Assembly (NCBI GenBank): GCA_016267585.1
Contig: JACQUT010000042.1
Coordinates: 1 to 9,364 of the forward strand
Direction: 5' to 3'
Source: Cyanobacteria bacterium NC_groundwater_1444_Ag_S-0.65um_54_12
GTDB lineage: Bacteria > Cyanobacteriota > Sericytochromatia > S15B-MN24 > VGJW01
DNA length: 9,364 bases
Made by a program: the position numbers and the translations under genes
The notes under the pieces: generated by a model
Told to the model about the DNA's origin: nothing
The model's database searches: none
Seen by the model: only the letters and a program-made list of their open reading frames with translations
In this document: positions 7,239 through 9,364 of the stretch, piece after piece
Layout: each line of letters opens with the position of its first letter
How positions within the stretch are numbered: position 1 is the first letter of the stretch

Positions 7239-7423
7239 GTTCGCAGCGTGTCAGTATAGAGGCATTGCGTGAAGGTTTGAAATCCATTATTTCTGCGATC
7301 TGGTACTGACAAGCGTTTGGCATTGGTCCGTAACAGGATGAGAAGCCTATTTTTAACCCTGAGCGTCTTGTAGGAGCCTTCGACATGCAAATCACCACCT
7401 TCCCCTCTACGGAGGATCGTCAC
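7239..7423 (+). pseudogene. Gap between cas5 and cas6 with decayed-looking coding frame
   Basis: This 185-bp gap is the only sizeable one in the operon. In the frame that continues into cas6, the sequence reads like coding DNA but is broken by two stops. A stretch ending SIEALREGLKSIISAIWY stops at a TGA near 7306. QAFGIGP then leads to a TAA near 7330, and an open stretch with PIFNPERLVGAFD runs on into the cas6 frame. I do not recognise the protein. It could be a remnant of a small gene or chance. The gap also holds two Shine-Dalgarno/ATG pairs, at 7372-7387 and 7411-7426. I see no convincing terminator or promoter in it. Confidence 0.25.
7411..7415 (+). promoter_or_regulatory. Ribosome binding site favouring the cas6 start at 7424
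   Basis: GGAGG stands 8 bases before the ATG at 7424. A competing in-frame ATG at 7385 has its own AGGAG (7372-7376), also at an 8-base spacing. The 7424 start is preferred because the family begins close to this first strand and the extra 13 residues have no recognisable fold content. Confidence 0.6.
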
Positions 7424-8017
7424 ATGGATAATCTATTAGTTATAGATATCGCATTTGCATTGCGAGGTCGCGATGCACCATTGGATCATGGCTACTGCCT
7501 CTACGCAGCGCTCTCCACAATATTGCCTGAATTGCATCAAGCAATGAACATTAGCATCCACTCTCTCCATGGTCCGGTTGTCCTCGGTCGACTCCTCCTT
7601 ACTACGCATGCCTGTCTGCAGATCCGGGCACGAACGGAATATTTACCCCTTCTGGCTCGTTTGATGGGACAGCGGATCACACTTGACGATTCGGAGATTT
7701 GGATCAGCACGTTCCAAATCTACCCGTTATTGCCACATCCGACACTGCGGTCGCGCCTCGTCACAATCAAGGGTTATCAAGAACCAGAAACGTTTGCTGA
7801 GGCCATGCGACGACAAGCTAATGAACTTGGTATCAAAGCATCGTTCATCATAGGACAACGCCGAATCCTGCTAATCCATGAAAAGCGTATTGTTGGATTT
7901 GAAGTTCTTGCACAAGATCTGAACGATGAAGATTCCCTGAAGCTACAACAATTGGGAATTGGGGGACGCCACAAGATGGGGTGCGGCATATTTGTGCCTG
8001 TAAAATCCAGAGCCTAG
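7424..8017 (+). CDS. cas6: crRNA-processing endoribonuclease Cas6 (MYXAN Cmx6-like)
   Basis: Cas6 cuts the CRISPR repeat RNA to release mature crRNAs and usually stays bound to the 3' hairpin as part of Cascade. The 197-residue product opens with a first strand, then LDHGYCLYAALS at about 20-31, the conserved DHGY..LY pattern of Cmx6. It closes with a glycine-rich loop LGIGGRHKMGCGIFVPV at about 177-193, the G-loop typical of RAMP endonucleases. Candidate catalytic histidines are H22, H49 and H62; the sequence alone does not decide between them. An alternative ATG at 7385 would add 13 residues. The stop at 8017 is followed 9 bases later by the next gene. Confidence 0.88.
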   Translation: MDNLLVIDIAFALRGRDAPLDHGYCLYAALSTILPELHQAMNISIHSLHGPVVLGRLLLTTHACLQIRARTEYLPLLARLMGQRITLDDSEIWISTFQIYPLLPHPTLRSRLVTIKGYQEPETFAEAMRRQANELGIKASFIIGQRRILLIHEKRIVGFEVLAQDLNDEDSLKLQQLGIGGRHKMGCGIFVPVKSRA

Positions 8018-8026
8018 GTCAGGAAG

Positions 8027-9364
8027 ATGGAAGAGCGGATGCCAATCCAAGAGCATGACAACCCGATCTGGGTTTCCATGCTTGGCGCAATGATCTATTG
8101 TGAACGCCTGTTTTATCTAGAGCATGTTGAAGGTATCGAGGTGGCGGATGAGGCTGTTCTGGATGGCAGGACGGTACATGATGCGATTACCGTCGAGGAA
8201 CTGATACATGACCAGCGTTTGGAAAGCGCCGCTCTAGGGTTGGTTGGCAAGGTGGATTTACTTAAGCAAAAAAATGGTCGCATCATCCCATGGGAATTCA
8301 AGAAAGGCCGAGCCAAGCGCTCTCGCCGGGGAGCCGAGCCATGGCCCAACGAGCGAATCCAAATCGGAGCTTATGTGCTCTTAATTACGGAAGCTTTGGG
8401 TGAGTCGGTTCGCGAAGGACGGATCCATTACCTTGAAGACAATGTTACGGTGCGTGTAGAGGTTGATGAGGTGCTGCAGCATGACGTTCTTGAAGCTGTT
8501 GCAAGAGCTAGGATCTTGATGGCAACAACGAAACGCCCACCCGTAACCGACGACGAGCGTAAATGCTGGAAATGTTCGTTAGCTAAAGTTTGTCTGCCTG
8601 AAGAAGAAAGAGCAGCTGTCGAAGGAACTGCTGAACCGGTACGGCTGTTTCCAGCAGGGTATGAACAAATAACATTGCACGTTCAAAGCCCGGGAGCGCG
8701 CATCGGCATGTCTGGTGAACAGCTAACGATCAAGTTAGCTGATGGTACGGAGCAGATGCGTCCCAGCATCGAGATAGGTTCTGTTGTTCTACATGGTCCA
8801 GTACAAATCTCGACCCAAGCGATCCAACGCTGTGTCGAGAAGGGCATCGGCATCCATTGGCTTACAGGAAGTGGACGTTATGTAACCGGCGCCTTGCCTG
8901 CTTTCTCCGTGGCACACCGTCGTCGTACTCAATACAGTGCCTTATTGGACAAGACGCTGTGCTTGGATCTAGCAAGACGCTTGGTAATGGGCAAACTGGC
9001 GCAACAGCTGGGCTATTTGATGCGTTGCCGACGAGAACATCGGCAACAATTAGGCGAGGAAGCGGTCCGCACTGCTATCGAGCGAATTCGCGTTGGAATA
9101 AAAGAAATCTCTTCTACGGAGGGCATGGATACCTTGCGAGGTATAGAAGGAATGGTGGCCCGAGCTTACTTTGCTGGAATAGAGGCAGTAATCGCGTCTG
9201 GTGTCCCGCACAGCCTTCGTCCTCATGGGCGCAGCAAGCGCCCACCACGCGATCCATTTAATTGCTTGCTTAGCTTCGGCTACAGTATGCTTTATAAAGA
9301 TGTGATTTCTGCCATCTCGGTGGTTGGTCTGGATCCTGTTTGTGGCTTCTTCCATCAGCCGCGA
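8027..9364 (+). CDS. cas4-cas1: Cas4-Cas1 fusion, adaptation protein (3' end outside window)
   Basis: The frame is open from the ATG at 8027 to the last base (446 residues) without a stop, so the gene is cut by the window edge. Residues 1-200 are a Cas4 RecB-like nuclease with an iron-sulfur cluster: C25 (YCERLFYLEH), H51 (GRTVHDA), D77 (GKVDLL), E90 and K92 (WEFKKG), Q112 and Y116 (QIGAY), and C180, C183, C189 (KCWKCSLAKVC). From about residue 205 it is Cas1, the integrase that inserts spacers: the N-terminal beta domain includes GSVVLHGPVQIS, and the catalytic domain shows E374 (LRGIEG), then RPPRDPFNCLLSFGY, then H443 (GFFHQPR). The third metal ligand lies beyond the window. Fused Cas4 selects and trims PAM-bearing prespacers for Cas1-Cas2. 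Cas4-Cas1 fusions occur in MYXAN-type and I-G systems, and the neighbours favour MYXAN. An ATG at 8039 is an alternative start; neither has an ideally spaced ribosome site. Confidence 0.93.
   Translation, partial: MEERMPIQEHDNPIWVSMLGAMIYCERLFYLEHVEGIEVADEAVLDGRTVHDAITVEELIHDQRLESAALGLVGKVDLLKQKNGRIIPWEFKKGRAKRSRRGAEPWPNERIQIGAYVLLITEALGESVREGRIHYLEDNVTVRVEVDEVLQHDVLEAVARARILMATTKRPPVTDDERKCWKCSLAKVCLPEEERAAVEGTAEPVRLFPAGYEQITLHVQSPGARIGMSGEQLTIKLADGTEQMRPSIEIGSVVLHGPVQISTQAIQRCVEKGIGIHWLTGSGRYVTGALPAFSVAHRRRTQYSALLDKTLCLDLARRLVMGKLAQQLGYLMRCRREHRQQLGEEAVRTAIERIRVGIKEISSTEGMDTLRGIEGMVARAYFAGIEAVIASGVPHSLRPHGRSKRPPRDPFNCLLSFGYSMLYKDVISAISVVGLDPVCGFFHQPR

Noticed and set aside
8857..9261. Plus-strand open frame of 134 codons
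   Set aside because: It lies in another frame wholly inside the Cas1 part of the Cas4-Cas1 gene, starts at a TTG and shows no protein-like pattern.
1..9364. CRISPR repeats, insertion sequence ends, tRNA or rRNA genes
   Set aside because: I found no regularly spaced direct repeats, transposase frames, target-site duplications or structured RNA patterns by reading both strands.
4076..9364. Assignment as type I-G (formerly I-U) because of the Cas4-Cas1 fusion
   Set aside because: Type I-G carries Csx17-, Csb1- and Csb2-type proteins; here Cas8a1, Cas7, Cas5 and Cas6 all match the DevTRS/MYXAN set.

Overview
The window holds most of a compact class 1 CRISPR-Cas locus, which I assign to the MYXAN (DevTRS-type) branch of type I-B. 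A divergently oriented WYL-domain regulator and the 3' end of an unrelated envelope-type gene precede it. The host is a bacterium. The LolA-like gene, if real, suggests a cell envelope with an outer membrane. No gene here fixes the taxon. MYXAN-type operons with a Cas4-Cas1 fusion occur in Myxobacteria, Cyanobacteria, Chloroflexi, Armatimonadetes and similar groups, and I would not go further than that.

Layout. Positions 1-681 (+) are the C-terminal 226 residues of a proline-rich, LolA-like protein whose start lies before the window. A short convergent gap (682-735) separates it from a WYL transcriptional regulator on the minus strand (736 to about 1734, possibly 1797). A gap of about 95 bp (1735-1829) carries two outward-facing extended -10 promoter-like elements. 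It also carries a perfect 6-6-6 inverted repeat (1808-1825) lying on the cas-side element, a good candidate operator for the regulator. From 1830 to the window end everything is on the plus strand and tightly packed: cas3 (HD nuclease plus helicase), cas8a1/cmx1 (devT-like), cas7 (devR-like), cas5 (devS-like), a 185-bp gap, cas6, and a cas4-cas1 fusion that is still open at 9364. cas2 and the CRISPR array are not in the window and would be expected just downstream.

How the genes work together. Cas6 would cut the pre-crRNA. Cas8a1, Cas7, Cas5 and Cas6 would form the Cascade surveillance complex, probably with a small subunit made from an internal start in cas8a1. Cas3 would be recruited to unwind and degrade target DNA. 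Cas4-Cas1 with Cas2 would acquire PAM-selected spacers. All recognisable catalytic motifs of Cas3 and Cas4 are present, as are the first two Cas1 active-site residues, so the locus looks functional. The family is a known one. The points most worth checking are the regulatory region in front of cas3, the candidate internal Cas11 start, the decayed-looking coding stretch between cas5 and cas6, and the change in base composition near 1800 that suggests the cas operon was acquired.
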